A stretch of 49,665 bases of DNA, taken from NCBI GenBank assembly GCA_017619495.1, contig JAFZSF010000022.1, positions 1 through 49,665 on the forward strand. The letters run 5' to 3'. This document shows positions 35,730 to 44,162 of this stretch, one piece after another; position 1 is the first letter of the stretch, and every line of letters begins with the position of its first letter. A program made the translations under genes and the position numbers. Origin of the DNA: Clostridia bacterium. GTDB taxonomy: Bacteria > Bacillota > Clostridia > Christensenellales > UBA1242. Below the pieces are notes generated by a model. That model searched no databases. It was not told where the DNA came from and saw nothing but the letters and a program-made list of their open reading frames with translations.

Positions 35730-36866
35730 ATGAAGGATCAATATCAAACAGAAATCGAAATTGGTAAACGAAATTTAAACATTAAGCATACACATTGGGA
35801 ATTGCTGGATTTAAATCATTTAACTTTTACCAAACCGACTGTTCTATGTTTATCTGGCTCTGGAACAATTACCAATAAAGATGCGAATGGCATTGCCAAA
35901 CAGGCGGAAACTTATTTAGATTTAATGTTTAAAACGAAAGACGGTGGTAATGTTTTAGACAATGTCGATATTTTGGGTGTTAAATATGCGCAACGCAGCG
36001 GGTTTGAAGATGGAGACATACCGGAACTGGCCATCGATAAATTATCAACAGCAATACTATCACTAGTAGTAGATAAAAATGGTAATCGTCTTAGCGTTGA
36101 ACAAGCTAAAAAAAATATGTCAAGGTTAACATTTTTTACATATTGTTACGGTAATAAGATATTACAAAGAATTATTAATCATTTAAATGAAAAATTAAAT
36201 AAAATTGGTTACACTGAGAGTGAAATATTTTCAATCAATAATGCAAGTTTAGAAGTGTCTTATGCGCCCTATGATTCGGTTTATAATCGAATTCCTAGTA
36301 TCCGTGTCATCAGTAAACATGATCAACAACTTAGCAATCCGCAATTTAATCTATTGAAACACGGTGGTGTAATCACTAACGATCAAGCACAGAATTTAGA
36401 TGGTATCAGTTTACATCAAGATATTCCAGGGTCGGGCAAATTGTATGGAGTTGCGCGTGATATTAATCCTGATCCTGAAATGTTGCCAGATTTGCCAATT
36501 AATACAGCTACGGCTGGCAGTATTCAGATTATCTCGGGAGGGTTAGTTAACGCTTTTTATCAAAATAATTCTAAGGCAGCAATTGATCACGCAGTAAATA
36601 TAGTCGCCCGTGACAAGAATTGGAATCTTAAACCAACTAAAATTGGTGGTCTTGCTTATCAGTCGTCTAACGCCGATTGTGTTTCGGAAATGATGGCGTG
36701 GGCGCTTTGTAAAGGCGTAGAAAATAGCGTACAGAATTTTAAATCAGATAAGTATGTTGCCAATAATTATTGGCATGAAATGATGGACGATTTACAATCG
36801 ATTATTGATAGTTATGATCCCCAAAAATTATTAAATAATGCACAAGACCTAGGTCTTGAAAAATAA
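35730..36866 (+). CDS. Unknown family, AT-rich copy (paralogue of the gene at 47206)
   Basis: I do not recognise this 378-residue protein. It aligns along its whole length with the protein at 47206-48303: shared blocks are SGSGTxxNKDANG (42-54), TYLDLMFKTKDG (61-72), VDILGVKYAQRS (79-90), SRLTFFTYCYGN (131-142), INNASLEVSYA (169-179), IPSIRV (188-193), and LDGISLHQDIPG (223-234). The pattern strand, TYCYG, helix suggests an alpha/beta-hydrolase-like nucleophile elbow with C139, a later D198 and H229 as candidate partners; this is inference. No signal peptide is seen. Base composition is clearly more AT-rich than in neighbours. It stands alone after spoIVB. Confidence 0.8.
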   Translation: MKDQYQTEIEIGKRNLNIKHTHWELLDLNHLTFTKPTVLCLSGSGTITNKDANGIAKQAETYLDLMFKTKDGGNVLDNVDILGVKYAQRSGFEDGDIPELAIDKLSTAILSLVVDKNGNRLSVEQAKKNMSRLTFFTYCYGNKILQRIINHLNEKLNKIGYTESEIFSINNASLEVSYAPYDSVYNRIPSIRVISKHDQQLSNPQFNLLKHGGVITNDQAQNLDGISLHQDIPGSGKLYGVARDINPDPEMLPDLPINTATAGSIQIISGGLVNAFYQNNSKAAIDHAVNIVARDKNWNLKPTKIGGLAYQSSNADCVSEMMAWALCKGVENSVQNFKSDKYVANNYWHEMMDDLQSIIDSYDPQKLLNNAQDLGLEK

Positions 36867-36884
36867 AATTATAATTTAACCCCC

Positions 36885-36912
36885 AAGAATTCTATTAAAT
36901 CATAGAGTTCTT
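36885..36912 (+). terminator. Hairpin after the AT-rich unknown gene
   Basis: An 11-bp stem (AAGAATTCTAT/ATAGAGTTCTT, one G-T pair) with a 6-base loop begins 18 bases past the stop, followed by TTCTCC rather than a clean T run. Probably a terminator. Confidence 0.5.
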
Positions 36913-36953
36913 TCTCCTAACTTCGAAATTTTTAATGTTGAATTACACTTTAC

Positions 36954-37856
36954 TTACAACTGATTAATGTATTTAATCGCGTGCGTGGCGGCGACGGCGG
37001 CATCACCCGCGGCGGTTACCAGTTGGCGGACTTCCTTGGTGCGACAATCACCCGCCACAAAAATTCCTGCCGTACCGGTTTCGCAAGTTTCATTCGCCAC
37101 AATGTAACCATTATGGTCAAGGTCTACTACATTGGCAAATTTTTCATTTTCTGGCACACGACCAACCGCCACAAATAATCCGTCTACGATTAATTGTTGG
37201 GCGGTACCATTGGCAATAATATCAAGACCAGTTAATTGGTGATCACCCAATAACCCCACCACTTGCGCGTTATTAACTATCGTCACATTGGGCTTCGCTT
37301 GTACTTGTTCAATCAACGCCGCTTCGGCATTAAATTGATTACGGCGGTGAATCAAATATACTTTTTGCGCGATATCCGCCAAATAAATTGCATCACCCAG
37401 CGCGGTGTTGCCACCACCGACCACAGCCACCACTTTATTTTTGAAAAACGCGCCGTCGCAAGTAGCACAATACGAAATACCACGCCCCAACCATTTTTCT
37501 TCATTGGCTAAACCCATGGTGCGATTTTTAGAACCCGTCGCGATAATTACCGTTTTGGCAAGGTGGGTTGTTTGATTAGTTTTGACCTGCTTTTCCGCAC
37601 CGTCGATGACTTCCATCACATTTTCAAATTTGATTTCCGCTCCCAAAGCCACAGCTTGCTCGTAAATTTTGGTGGCAAATTCAAAGCCCGAAATACCCAT
37701 CGCAGCCGGATAGTTTTCGATGCTTTTGGTCGACACAATTTGCCCACCATAAGTTCGACTTTCTAACACTAACACTTTTTTATTCGCACGGCGTCCGTAA
37801 ATCGCCGCAGTCAACCCCGCGATACCCGCCCCAATTACCACGATATCGTAAGTCAT
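36954..37856 (-). CDS. trxB: Thioredoxin reductase
   Basis: TrxB passes electrons from NADPH through FAD to thioredoxin. The 300 residues show the FAD motif GAGIAGLTAAIYG (8-20), the redox-active CATC motif (SYCATCDG, about 131-138), the NADPH motif GGGNTALGDA and the C-terminal GIFVAGDCR. The gene overlaps trxA by ATGA, so the pair is made together as a complete thioredoxin system. Confidence 0.96.
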   Translation of the reverse strand: MTYDIVVIGAGIAGLTAAIYGRRANKKVLVLESRTYGGQIVSTKSIENYPAAMGISGFEFATKIYEQAVALGAEIKFENVMEVIDGAEKQVKTNQTTHLAKTVIIATGSKNRTMGLANEEKWLGRGISYCATCDGAFFKNKVVAVVGGGNTALGDAIYLADIAQKVYLIHRRNQFNAEAALIEQVQAKPNVTIVNNAQVVGLLGDHQLTGLDIIANGTAQQLIVDGLFVAVGRVPENEKFANVVDLDHNGYIVANETCETGTAGIFVAGDCRTKEVRQLVTAAGDAAVAATHAIKYINQL

Positions 37857-38167
37857 GCTTGTATTCCTTGTAAAATATTTTGCAAATCGGTTTTCGACGC
37901 CAAACCGACATGGCGGGTAATTTCTTGACCATTTTTAATCACAACCACACACGGAATCGACATGACGCCGTACTCCCGCGCTAACGCCGCATTCTGGTCC
38001 ACATTAACCCCAACAAATTTTACCGACGGGTTTTCCGTAGCCATTTGTTCCAACACGGGTTTTAACATTTGGCACGGTCCGCACCAATCCGCGTTGAAAT
38101 CAACGACGACAATACCGTCATGTTTTAATACGACTGCTTCAAAATTATTAGCATTAACTGCTTCCAT
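37853..38167 (-). CDS. trxA: Thioredoxin
   Basis: Small thiol-disulfide reductant of 104 residues with the active site WCGPCQ (about 29-34) and the cis-proline loop MSIPCVV. The extra cysteine right after the cis-proline is unusual for a thioredoxin. AAGGAGG lies before the ATG. It heads the trxA-trxB unit, with its own promoter and a palindrome just upstream. Confidence 0.95.
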   Translation of the reverse strand: MEAVNANNFEAVVLKHDGIVVVDFNADWCGPCQMLKPVLEQMATENPSVKFVGVNVDQNAALAREYGVMSIPCVVVIKNGQEITRHVGLASKTDLQNILQGIQA

Positions 38168-38208
38168 TGTTTTTCCTCCTTAGTATTATTTTGAATCATT
38201 CCACCAAG

Positions 38209-38249
38209 AACATACCATATCAATTTTCAAAAGTCAATTGAATTCAATT
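38209..38249 (-). promoter_or_regulatory. Promoter and adjoining palindrome upstream of trxAB
   Basis: Minus-strand TTGACT, a 17-base spacer and TATGTT preceded by TG (extended -10) lie about 40 bases before trxA. A perfect 14-bp palindrome AATTGAATTCAATT (38236-38249) overlaps the -35 by two bases and may be an operator. Confidence 0.6.
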
Positions 38250-38301
38250 AAATTTTACACAATCAAGTTTTTTTACCGGTCGCCGCTTTCACTGGTTGTT
38301 T

Positions 38302-39459
38302 TTAACGATTTTTACGGCGCGCGATTTCGGCGTCTAACGCTTGGCCGATAGATTCTAACGAAAAATCATCTTCTGCCGGTACAATCACTTCTTTGACAGG
38401 CTCGCTTGGCATTGATTCTACTTCATCTATTAATTTCTGTTCTGCTACTTGTTTTACTTGTTCATCTTTCTTTACCTTTAAAACCGCACGCTTAATTTCG
38501 TTATGGATTATATTATCCGCTAACTGATTAATTAAATCAATCTTCTTTTGTTTGGCCGCATTCTTTTTAATTGTTTCTGTTGGTGTTTTTTCTGTTTCTA
38601 CCATTAATGTGGCTTGATCCGATTCAGATGCCTGTACTTTAACTGTTTTTTCACTAGCCACATTTATAACGGCAACATCATTTTCCTGCGGGCGTTTTTG
38701 AGTTTTTTTATTCAAACGCGTAATTTCACGTTCATTATCCACTTCACTTATGACCACTTTAGTTTCAGCGGCTTTTTGACGAATAATGAAATCACCAACT
38801 TCCGCAACCTGCTCTTCGGTTAATTTTCCAATCGTTGGATACAACGGTTTTTGTTTTTTGCCAAATTTTGCCGGATATGCGTCCATTACAATAAACGGTT
38901 TCGTAACACTCAGAAACGCCGTACTGTTTTCTTTTAAGGCCAAGAAAATACCGTCACGGTAGTTGTTTTTTTCTTTATTGAAACGACTAACAAAAATTGC
39001 CAACAACAATTGCAAAATAGGTAAAACGACTGCCAACGCAATGCCGACTAAAGGCGTCTTGGTCAGTATCACATTAACATAAATTGAACCCGCTGCCAAG
39101 ATTAATGCAATCGCTGTAATTAACCACGAAAAAGCACGAATTGTTTTTTGTCCAAACAAATTATCGTATTCTTTACGGGTCATGCAACGCACTTTGCCAT
39201 CTTTCACCATAACCGGATATTGTCCGTTATCTGTATCAAACTTACGCAAAAAATCGCGGTACAAATACAAAGATTCACGCTCTTTTGCATCTTCGGGGAC
39301 AAACTTAGCTTTACGCCATAGTTTAGCGATACTGGTTAATTGAATAGCACAAAAATTTTTTTGGTTATCAATCCGACGAATCGTGTTAAAAGTCCACCAC
39401 AATGCAATGACCACTGCGGCAACAATAAAACCAATTATGATCAGATTATATCTGTCCAT
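38302..39459 (-). CDS. Membrane protein with long charged cytoplasmic tail, unknown
   Basis: This 385-residue protein has an N-terminal helix (about 5-25), a soluble segment, and two further helices (about 112-132 and 137-158). A long tail follows (about 165-385) rich in Lys, Glu, Val and Gln, with probable coiled-coil character. I recognise no family. GGGGGAA precedes the ATG by 5 bases. It is a single gene between trxA and the rhodanese-TtcA gene. Confidence 0.78.
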   Translation of the reverse strand: MDRYNLIIIGFIVAAVVIALWWTFNTIRRIDNQKNFCAIQLTSIAKLWRKAKFVPEDAKERESLYLYRDFLRKFDTDNGQYPVMVKDGKVRCMTRKEYDNLFGQKTIRAFSWLITAIALILAAGSIYVNVILTKTPLVGIALAVVLPILQLLLAIFVSRFNKEKNNYRDGIFLALKENSTAFLSVTKPFIVMDAYPAKFGKKQKPLYPTIGKLTEEQVAEVGDFIIRQKAAETKVVISEVDNEREITRLNKKTQKRPQENDVAVINVASEKTVKVQASESDQATLMVETEKTPTETIKKNAAKQKKIDLINQLADNIIHNEIKRAVLKVKKDEQVKQVAEQKLIDEVESMPSEPVKEVIVPAEDDFSLESIGQALDAEIARRKNR

Positions 39460-39581
39460 AGCGTTCCCCCAAACTTACAACCCTATTTTACCGAAAAAAA
39501 CGAGCTTTGGCAAATCATTATGTAACACTGTAAAAATGTCAATTTTGCCGACACGGGTCACAAAATTTAATGGTTTTTAGT

Positions 39582-39598
39582 GTTTAACTGTGTTAAAC
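39582..39598. repeat. Inverted repeat upstream of the rhodanese-TtcA gene
   Basis: GTTTAAC and GTTAAAC are perfect 7-bp arms around a TGT spacer, ending 12 bases before the ATG at 39611, where an operator would be expected. Confidence 0.45.
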
Positions 39599-39610
39599 TA
39601 AGCATAAATT

Positions 39611-40747
39611 ATGGATATAACTTTTGCGGAACTTGCCGAGTGGGACAAGGATACTTATACAATTATCGACATTCGTGATCGCGAAGCTTTTAGCTATGGT
39701 CATATTACTGGCGCCGTTAACATTCCTGAACCGGAAATTTTTAATGCAACCACCACTCTTCCTAAAACACAAAAATTGATAATTTGTTGTCGTACGGGAC
39801 AAATTAGTCCAATCATCACAGAAAAACTTTGCGCACTAGGCTTTCAAGCTTTAAACCTTGCCGGCGGTTATTTTGCTTGGCTCAAAGACCACATCGAAGC
39901 ATTAAGTGGTACTCAAGCCGAAGCAATTGAAACCAGTTTGCGTAAAACTTTTCACAAAACGATTTTTGCTAAGTTTTGCCACGCCATTAACGAATACGAT
40001 TTAATTCAACCCCATGATAAAATTGCGGTTTGCATTTCGGGTGGCAAAGATAGCATGCTAATGGCCAAATGTTTTCAAGAGCTGAAACGCCACAATAAAA
40101 TTCCGTTTGAACTGGTTTTTTTAGTCATGGATCCGGGATATAGTCCGGCTAATCGTGAAATCATTGAACGCAATGCACAAATATTAGCTATCCCAATAAC
40201 TATTTTTACTACCGATATTTTTGAAAATGTTTTCAAAGTTGAAAAATCACCCTGTTATCTTTGCGCGCGTATGCGTCGCGGACATTTATACCACCAAGCC
40301 CAACTTTTGGGTTGTAACAAAATTGCCCTTGGCCACCATTACGATGATGTTATCGAAACCATTTTAATGGGCATACTTTATGGCGGACAAGTACAAACAA
40401 TGATGCCCAAACTATACAGTAAAAATTTCCCCGATATGCAATTAATCCGCCCAATGTATTTGGTACGCGAAGCTGATATTTTACATTGGCGCGATGCCAA
40501 CAAGTTAACTTTTATTCAATGCGCCTGCAAATTTACCGACACTTGCAATTCCACCGGTTGTACTTCAACTGGCTCGAAACGCAAATATGTAAAAAAACTG
40601 ATTGCTCAATTAAAACAAACAGACCCACAAATTGAACGCAATATTTTCCGCAGTGTAGAAAATGTTAATCTGGCAACCGTCATTACCTACAAAGATCAGG
40701 ACGGCAACTACCATAACTTCCAAGATGACTATCATCCCAAACACTGA
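39611..40747 (+). CDS. Rhodanese fused to a TtcA-type tRNA thiolation enzyme
   Basis: Residues 1-95 are a rhodanese domain with active-site loop CCRTGQ (likely persulfide C60) and DIRDREAFSYGHITGAVNIP. Residues about 115-378 are a TtcA-family PP-loop protein: SGGKDS at 143-148, CYLCARMRRG (C215, C218), GHHYDDVIETILM, and CACKFTD near the end, giving the extra Cys of a [4Fe-4S] site. TtcA makes 2-thiocytidine at tRNA position 32. The fusion would deliver sulfur directly. The substrate base is inferred by family. An inverted repeat lies just upstream of the start. Confidence 0.88.
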   Translation: MDITFAELAEWDKDTYTIIDIRDREAFSYGHITGAVNIPEPEIFNATTTLPKTQKLIICCRTGQISPIITEKLCALGFQALNLAGGYFAWLKDHIEALSGTQAEAIETSLRKTFHKTIFAKFCHAINEYDLIQPHDKIAVCISGGKDSMLMAKCFQELKRHNKIPFELVFLVMDPGYSPANREIIERNAQILAIPITIFTTDIFENVFKVEKSPCYLCARMRRGHLYHQAQLLGCNKIALGHHYDDVIETILMGILYGGQVQTMMPKLYSKNFPDMQLIRPMYLVREADILHWRDANKLTFIQCACKFTDTCNSTGCTSTGSKRKYVKKLIAQLKQTDPQIERNIFRSVENVNLATVITYKDQDGNYHNFQDDYHPKH

Positions 40748-40778
40748 TTTTTTGGTCGCGTTTCTAGATAAAGTATGT

Positions 40779-40784
40779 TATCAT
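40779..40784 (+). promoter_or_regulatory. -10 box before the 141-residue membrane protein, leaderless type
   Basis: TATCAT (5 of 6) ends 6 bases before the ATG at 40791; no Shine-Dalgarno sequence is present and the -35 is unclear. Confidence 0.45.
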
Positions 40785-40790
40785 TAACAT

Positions 40791-41216
40791 ATGAAATATG
40801 TATTGAATGTAATTTTTTACAACTTAGTTGGTGCCAGCATTGGTTTAGCGGTCGGTGCATACTTAGGACATCTTAACCAATGGTGGGTTATCATTCCCGC
40901 GATTTTGGCTGGGATCTTTTTAATTGCCGCTATTATTACTACCACTGCCATCGTAAAAGCCGAACACGCCGCCCAAAACGCGGGTGTTACCTTAAAACGA
41001 AAGGACATCATCTTACAAGCCGGTCAAACATATGCCGTCGGAAAACACGGCAAACTACGCGCTGGCGAATACAAAGTTTTGGCGACCGACGAAAATGAAA
41101 AGCAGTTCAACATACGCGTCAACGACTATGTCAAGGAGTACAAACATAATACTACGCTAATTCTAGCCGAAGGCGACACCATTTCTCCGCGTTCAGTGAA
41201 TGTCATTTTACGCTAA
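40791..41216 (+). CDS. Small membrane protein with soluble C-terminal domain, unknown
   Basis: The 141-residue protein has two membrane helices (about 5-22 and 29-53). A soluble domain of about 80 residues with alternating hydrophobic pattern follows, probably beta-rich and containing LQAGQTYAVGKHGKLRAGEYKV. No family is recognised. The next gene, a lipoprotein, starts 28 bases later on the same strand, so both likely belong to one envelope unit. Confidence 0.75.
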   Translation: MKYVLNVIFYNLVGASIGLAVGAYLGHLNQWWVIIPAILAGIFLIAAIITTTAIVKAEHAAQNAGVTLKRKDIILQAGQTYAVGKHGKLRAGEYKVLATDENEKQFNIRVNDYVKEYKHNTTLILAEGDTISPRSVNVILR

Positions 41217-41244
41217 ACAAGTTCGTATGATAAGAAAGAAAGTT

Positions 41245-41895
41245 ATGAAAAAATTAAGTATGATCTTGTGTGTACTTTTGGTTGCGGTCGGGTTATCGGC
41301 TTGTAGCACTTTTCATAGTGATACCACCCAAAATTATCCGCAAACCAATCCCTACGCAACCACCATTTTTTTACGCGTCATCGCCATTCCCGACGGTTCA
41401 ACCATTGATGCTGAACTAACGCGTTGGACGGGCGCCGTTTTAATCGAACAACCAACCGACGAAGACGCAACTAAAATTGTTAGTAAACCCGTGATTACGC
41501 CCGCAGCAAATGGTGTTTACCGTGTTGATTTAACCTTGCAAAATGTCCCCGACACCGTACTAACCAAAACCACTCGCCCGTTCAAAATTATCTATCACCG
41601 CACCGTCTATAACCCAATTGCCCTGCTTCCCGCCGACGACCCCGTTTTTGAGTATTATATTTTGTTTGGTTCCAAGCGTCGCCACAGTTCAGCCTCAACC
41701 ACCACGCCACCCCAATACCAAGATAACGAATACACTTACTTTTGGACGGACGCAACGCCCATTGAATTTACCGATATTTACCCTAACCGTCCCTTGTATT
41801 ATGTACTGATTGTCGCTGGTGCGATCGTTATCGGTGGCTTAGTATATCTAATCAGTCAATATTATGATTGTAAAAAACGCAAATACCAGTTATAA
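41245..41895 (+). CDS. Lipoprotein with a C-terminal membrane helix
   Basis: I choose the ATG at 41245 (216 residues), giving a classic lipoprotein signal (basic start, hydrophobic core, LSAC lipobox with Cys at about 20). ATGs at 41227 and 41200 are in frame but extend the signal unnaturally. AAGAAAG is a weak Shine-Dalgarno sequence. The external domain is Thr/Pro-rich with no recognised fold. A second hydrophobic helix (about 185-206) and a basic tail follow, so the protein would be anchored at both ends, an uncommon design. Confidence 0.78.
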   Translation: MKKLSMILCVLLVAVGLSACSTFHSDTTQNYPQTNPYATTIFLRVIAIPDGSTIDAELTRWTGAVLIEQPTDEDATKIVSKPVITPAANGVYRVDLTLQNVPDTVLTKTTRPFKIIYHRTVYNPIALLPADDPVFEYYILFGSKRRHSSASTTTPPQYQDNEYTYFWTDATPIEFTDIYPNRPLYYVLIVAGAIVIGGLVYLISQYYDCKKRKYQL

Positions 41896-41896
41896 T
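41868..41896 (+). promoter_or_regulatory. Promoter for the metallophosphoesterase gene, leaderless type
   Basis: TTGTAA, a 17-base spacer and a perfect TATAAT end 7 bases before the ATG at 41904. It overlaps the end of the lipoprotein gene and no Shine-Dalgarno sequence is present. Confidence 0.65.
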
Positions 41897-41903
41897 AGTT
41901 ATT

Positions 41904-42647
41904 ATGGCGATTGCAGTATTTGGTGACATTCACGGCAACTTAGAAGCCTTGGAAGCCATCTTAAAACACATTAAACGCAACCACAAAATTACCGCCACTT
42001 ATTATCTCGGCGACGCAATTGTTTTTGGTCCCGATAGTGCGGCTTGCTTGCGTTTGTTACAAAAATATAAAGTTAATTGTGTCTTAGGCAACCACGAACA
42101 GCGTGTTACCAAATATGATGAATCCGCCACCGCGATGACTTATGCCAATAAAGATTTAATTGAAACCACCTTCAATTCACTAACGCGTGAAGATTTGGCG
42201 TTCATTTCACAAATGCCACTGGAAATCAAAATCAATTATAAAGGCACCAATGTTTTATTTACCCATTACTGCCACGATGAAACGGGTAAAGTCATTGATA
42301 CGCAAATTGAATTTAACGAAAAAGAATTACAAAAATATTTCAAAAATAAAAAATGCGATGTAGTTTTCTTTGGTCATATGCATAAGCGTAAAATCTTAAT
42401 TGACGAAGAAAAACATTCCTATGTTTTACAAGGCAGTTCGGGTTGTGTCAAAACCGATACCACCTTTTATACTTTATTTGATATTGTTGACAACTACGGC
42501 GACGGCAAAAATTTTGATATTTACCGCGTCGATGTCAAATACAACCGCAAGCGTTTTGTCACTAAAATGCAGGCGGCGAACTTACCGGGCAAAGAGGTTT
42601 ATGCTCCTTTCTGTTTCGGAATTGAATTTAATCAGGAGAACAACTAA
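41904..42647 (+). CDS. Calcineurin-like metallophosphoesterase
   Basis: The two-metal site is complete: GDIHGN (D8, H10), LGDAIVFGPD (D37), LGNHEQ (N63, H64), THYCHD (H121) and GHMH (H158, H160). The 247-residue protein resembles the YfcE/MJ0936-like phosphodiesterase group; the substrate is unknown. It appears leaderless. A 142-residue gene starts in its stop codon (TAATG) with an AGGAG inside its 3' end, so they are coupled. Confidence 0.93.
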   Translation: MAIAVFGDIHGNLEALEAILKHIKRNHKITATYYLGDAIVFGPDSAACLRLLQKYKVNCVLGNHEQRVTKYDESATAMTYANKDLIETTFNSLTREDLAFISQMPLEIKINYKGTNVLFTHYCHDETGKVIDTQIEFNEKELQKYFKNKKCDVVFFGHMHKRKILIDEEKHSYVLQGSSGCVKTDTTFYTLFDIVDNYGDGKNFDIYRVDVKYNRKRFVTKMQAANLPGKEVYAPFCFGIEFNQENN

Positions 42648-43075
42648 TGAATAACGATATTAAAGAAATTGCCGAAAAATTTTTAACCGAGGAAAAAATT
42701 TCGCCCAAAACCGCTTTGTTAATGGCCAGTCTCGGCTTAAACAAAAGTGCTGGCGATATCGCGGATATTGCTTACGGCGTTAATTTTAGTCAACACGCCT
42801 ACAATGATGAACGCCGTCAACAAATGGTTGAATTCCTTGGTTACGCAATGTTGAATTGGCAGATTTTGGCGTTAAGTACGGGTATTTCCGCCGACGAAAT
42901 CGCTAAACAATTTGCCAACGAATGGATTACCAAACGCACCGGCAAAGCGTCCATTAAAGCCCTACTTAAACATTTGAAACCCAACACCCGCACCACCGAA
43001 AATTCGACCGAAAATTCGACTATGAACAAACCCACTAACGACGCTGCCGTTAACAACTTTTTTCGTCAACTTTAA
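42647..43075 (+). CDS. Helical hypothetical protein, possibly MazG-like
   Basis: The 142-residue protein is predicted all-helical to about residue 110, then has a Thr/Asn-rich disordered tail. The stretch MVEFLGYAMLNWQILALSTG followed by ISADEIAKQFANEW resembles the last helices of MazG-type NTP pyrophosphohydrolases, but the metal-binding EExxE motif is not seen, so any relationship is distant or non-catalytic. It is coupled to the metallophosphoesterase gene and is convergent with uppP. Confidence 0.7.
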   Translation: MNNDIKEIAEKFLTEEKISPKTALLMASLGLNKSAGDIADIAYGVNFSQHAYNDERRQQMVEFLGYAMLNWQILALSTGISADEIAKQFANEWITKRTGKASIKALLKHLKPNTRTTENSTENSTMNKPTNDAAVNNFFRQL

Positions 43076-43846
43076 TTAAAACCAGCTGGCAATCATTAAC
43101 CCACCACCCAAAAGTAGCAGATAAACAGCAAACCAGCGTAAGTCAATCTTACGCGTTAAAGCGAGCATAAATTTTATTGCTAGAATTCCCGCAATAAACG
43201 CCGTAATAAATGCCAAACCAATGTTACCAACGCCTAAATTTTGGATACTGCCACCGCGCAATAATTCATATAATAATGAACCTAAAATAATGGGTAGCGA
43301 CATTAAAAACGAAAAATCGGTCGCGTCGGTTGCCGACATACCACATAAGCGTCCTGTCGTAATGGTCAAACCGCTGCGTGATAAACCGGGCACAACCGCG
43401 ACACCTTGCGCTAAGCCGAGTGTCGCCGCTTGCCACCAGGGATTAATTTTACAATCGTTATTATTTTTTGGTCGGAAGATGGTAGGTAACAATAAATAGA
43501 TACCCGCCAAGATAAATGCATAAGGTAAAGCCGTAACGGTAAATAACTGGTCGATTACTTCATGAAAAATTAAAACGATGGCACAAGTAACCACCGTCGC
43601 CAACAGCAATCGCGCAGTTGCCGGTTGCCACGGGTGACGCACCATTTGCCACAATTGCTTACGGTACACCACTACCACCGCCAACAAAGTTGCCAAGTGT
43701 AAAATAATGGTTAAGAGCAAGCCCCCGTCTGTAATGCCAAACCAACTTTCAAACAACAACAAATGGCCACTAGACGAAATCGGCAAGAATTCCGCCAGAC
43801 CTTGCACTAAACCTAAAAAGATCGCCGTATACCAAGTCATAATCAT
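43076..43846 (-). CDS. uppP: Undecaprenyl-diphosphatase UppP (BacA)
   Basis: UppP recycles the undecaprenyl carrier for peptidoglycan synthesis. The family motifs are clear: LAEFLPISSSGHLLL near the N-terminus and VVPGLSRSG in the middle, with about eight membrane segments. I use the ATG at 43846 (an ATG at 43840 is equally possible). The open frame continues to 43963, but those extra residues are hydrophilic, antisense to the next gene, and precede the canonical N-terminus. It ends one base from the convergent 142-residue gene. Confidence 0.94.
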   Translation of the reverse strand: MIMTWYTAIFLGLVQGLAEFLPISSSGHLLLFESWFGITDGGLLLTIILHLATLLAVVVVYRKQLWQMVRHPWQPATARLLLATVVTCAIVLIFHEVIDQLFTVTALPYAFILAGIYLLLPTIFRPKNNNDCKINPWWQAATLGLAQGVAVVPGLSRSGLTITTGRLCGMSATDATDFSFLMSLPIILGSLLYELLRGGSIQNLGVGNIGLAFITAFIAGILAIKFMLALTRKIDLRWFAVYLLLLGGGLMIASWF

Positions 43847-43884
43847 GTCTATGTTTTCGTTTGGTAAAAAATGGCACTCAGTGT

Positions 43885-43890
43885 TATCAT
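43885..43890 (+). promoter_or_regulatory. -10 box before the 84-residue membrane protein, leaderless type
   Basis: TATCAT ends 8 bases before the ATG at 43899; no Shine-Dalgarno sequence. It lies in the 52-base gap between divergent uppP and this gene. Confidence 0.4.
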
Positions 43891-43898
43891 AAGATATC

Positions 43899-44153
43899 AT
43901 GCAAAAAGAAGATTTAATCAAACGACTGCGTTTATTTGCCGCCGTTACCACCACAGCTTTCATAATCTTAATTGTGGCGTTATTGGTACAGTTTGGTTTT
44001 ATCGCTTATTATCACCAAGAAATTAATAATCTGCATCACCATAACGAAGCATTACAACAAGAAATCAAAGACATGGAAAGCAGGATTGCCTATGCTAATG
44101 GGGCCGAAGCCGAAGACGAGAAAACCCGTAACGCCGGCGAATCTAACACCTAA
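43899..44153 (+). CDS. Small membrane protein with coiled coil, FtsB/DivIC-like in layout
   Basis: The 84-residue protein has a short basic N-terminus, one membrane helix (about 14-37) and a coiled-coil stretch (about 40-66, EINNLHHHNEALQQEIKDME) ending in an acidic tail. Small single-pass coiled-coil proteins of this type include DivIC/FtsB/FtsL, but the similarity is only in layout. radC follows after 9 bases with its own AAGGAA. Confidence 0.65.
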   Translation: MQKEDLIKRLRLFAAVTTTAFIILIVALLVQFGFIAYYHQEINNLHHHNEALQQEIKDMESRIAYANGAEAEDEKTRNAGESNT

Positions 44154-44162
44154 GGAAACACC

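Noticed and set aside
36843-36858. 16-bp palindrome CAAGACCTAGGTCTTG
   Set aside because: It is within the coding 3' end with no loop and no sign of a regulatory role; probably chance.
43847-43963. Extended UppP N-terminus
   Set aside because: The extra 39 residues precede the normal start of UppP and run antisense into the next gene.
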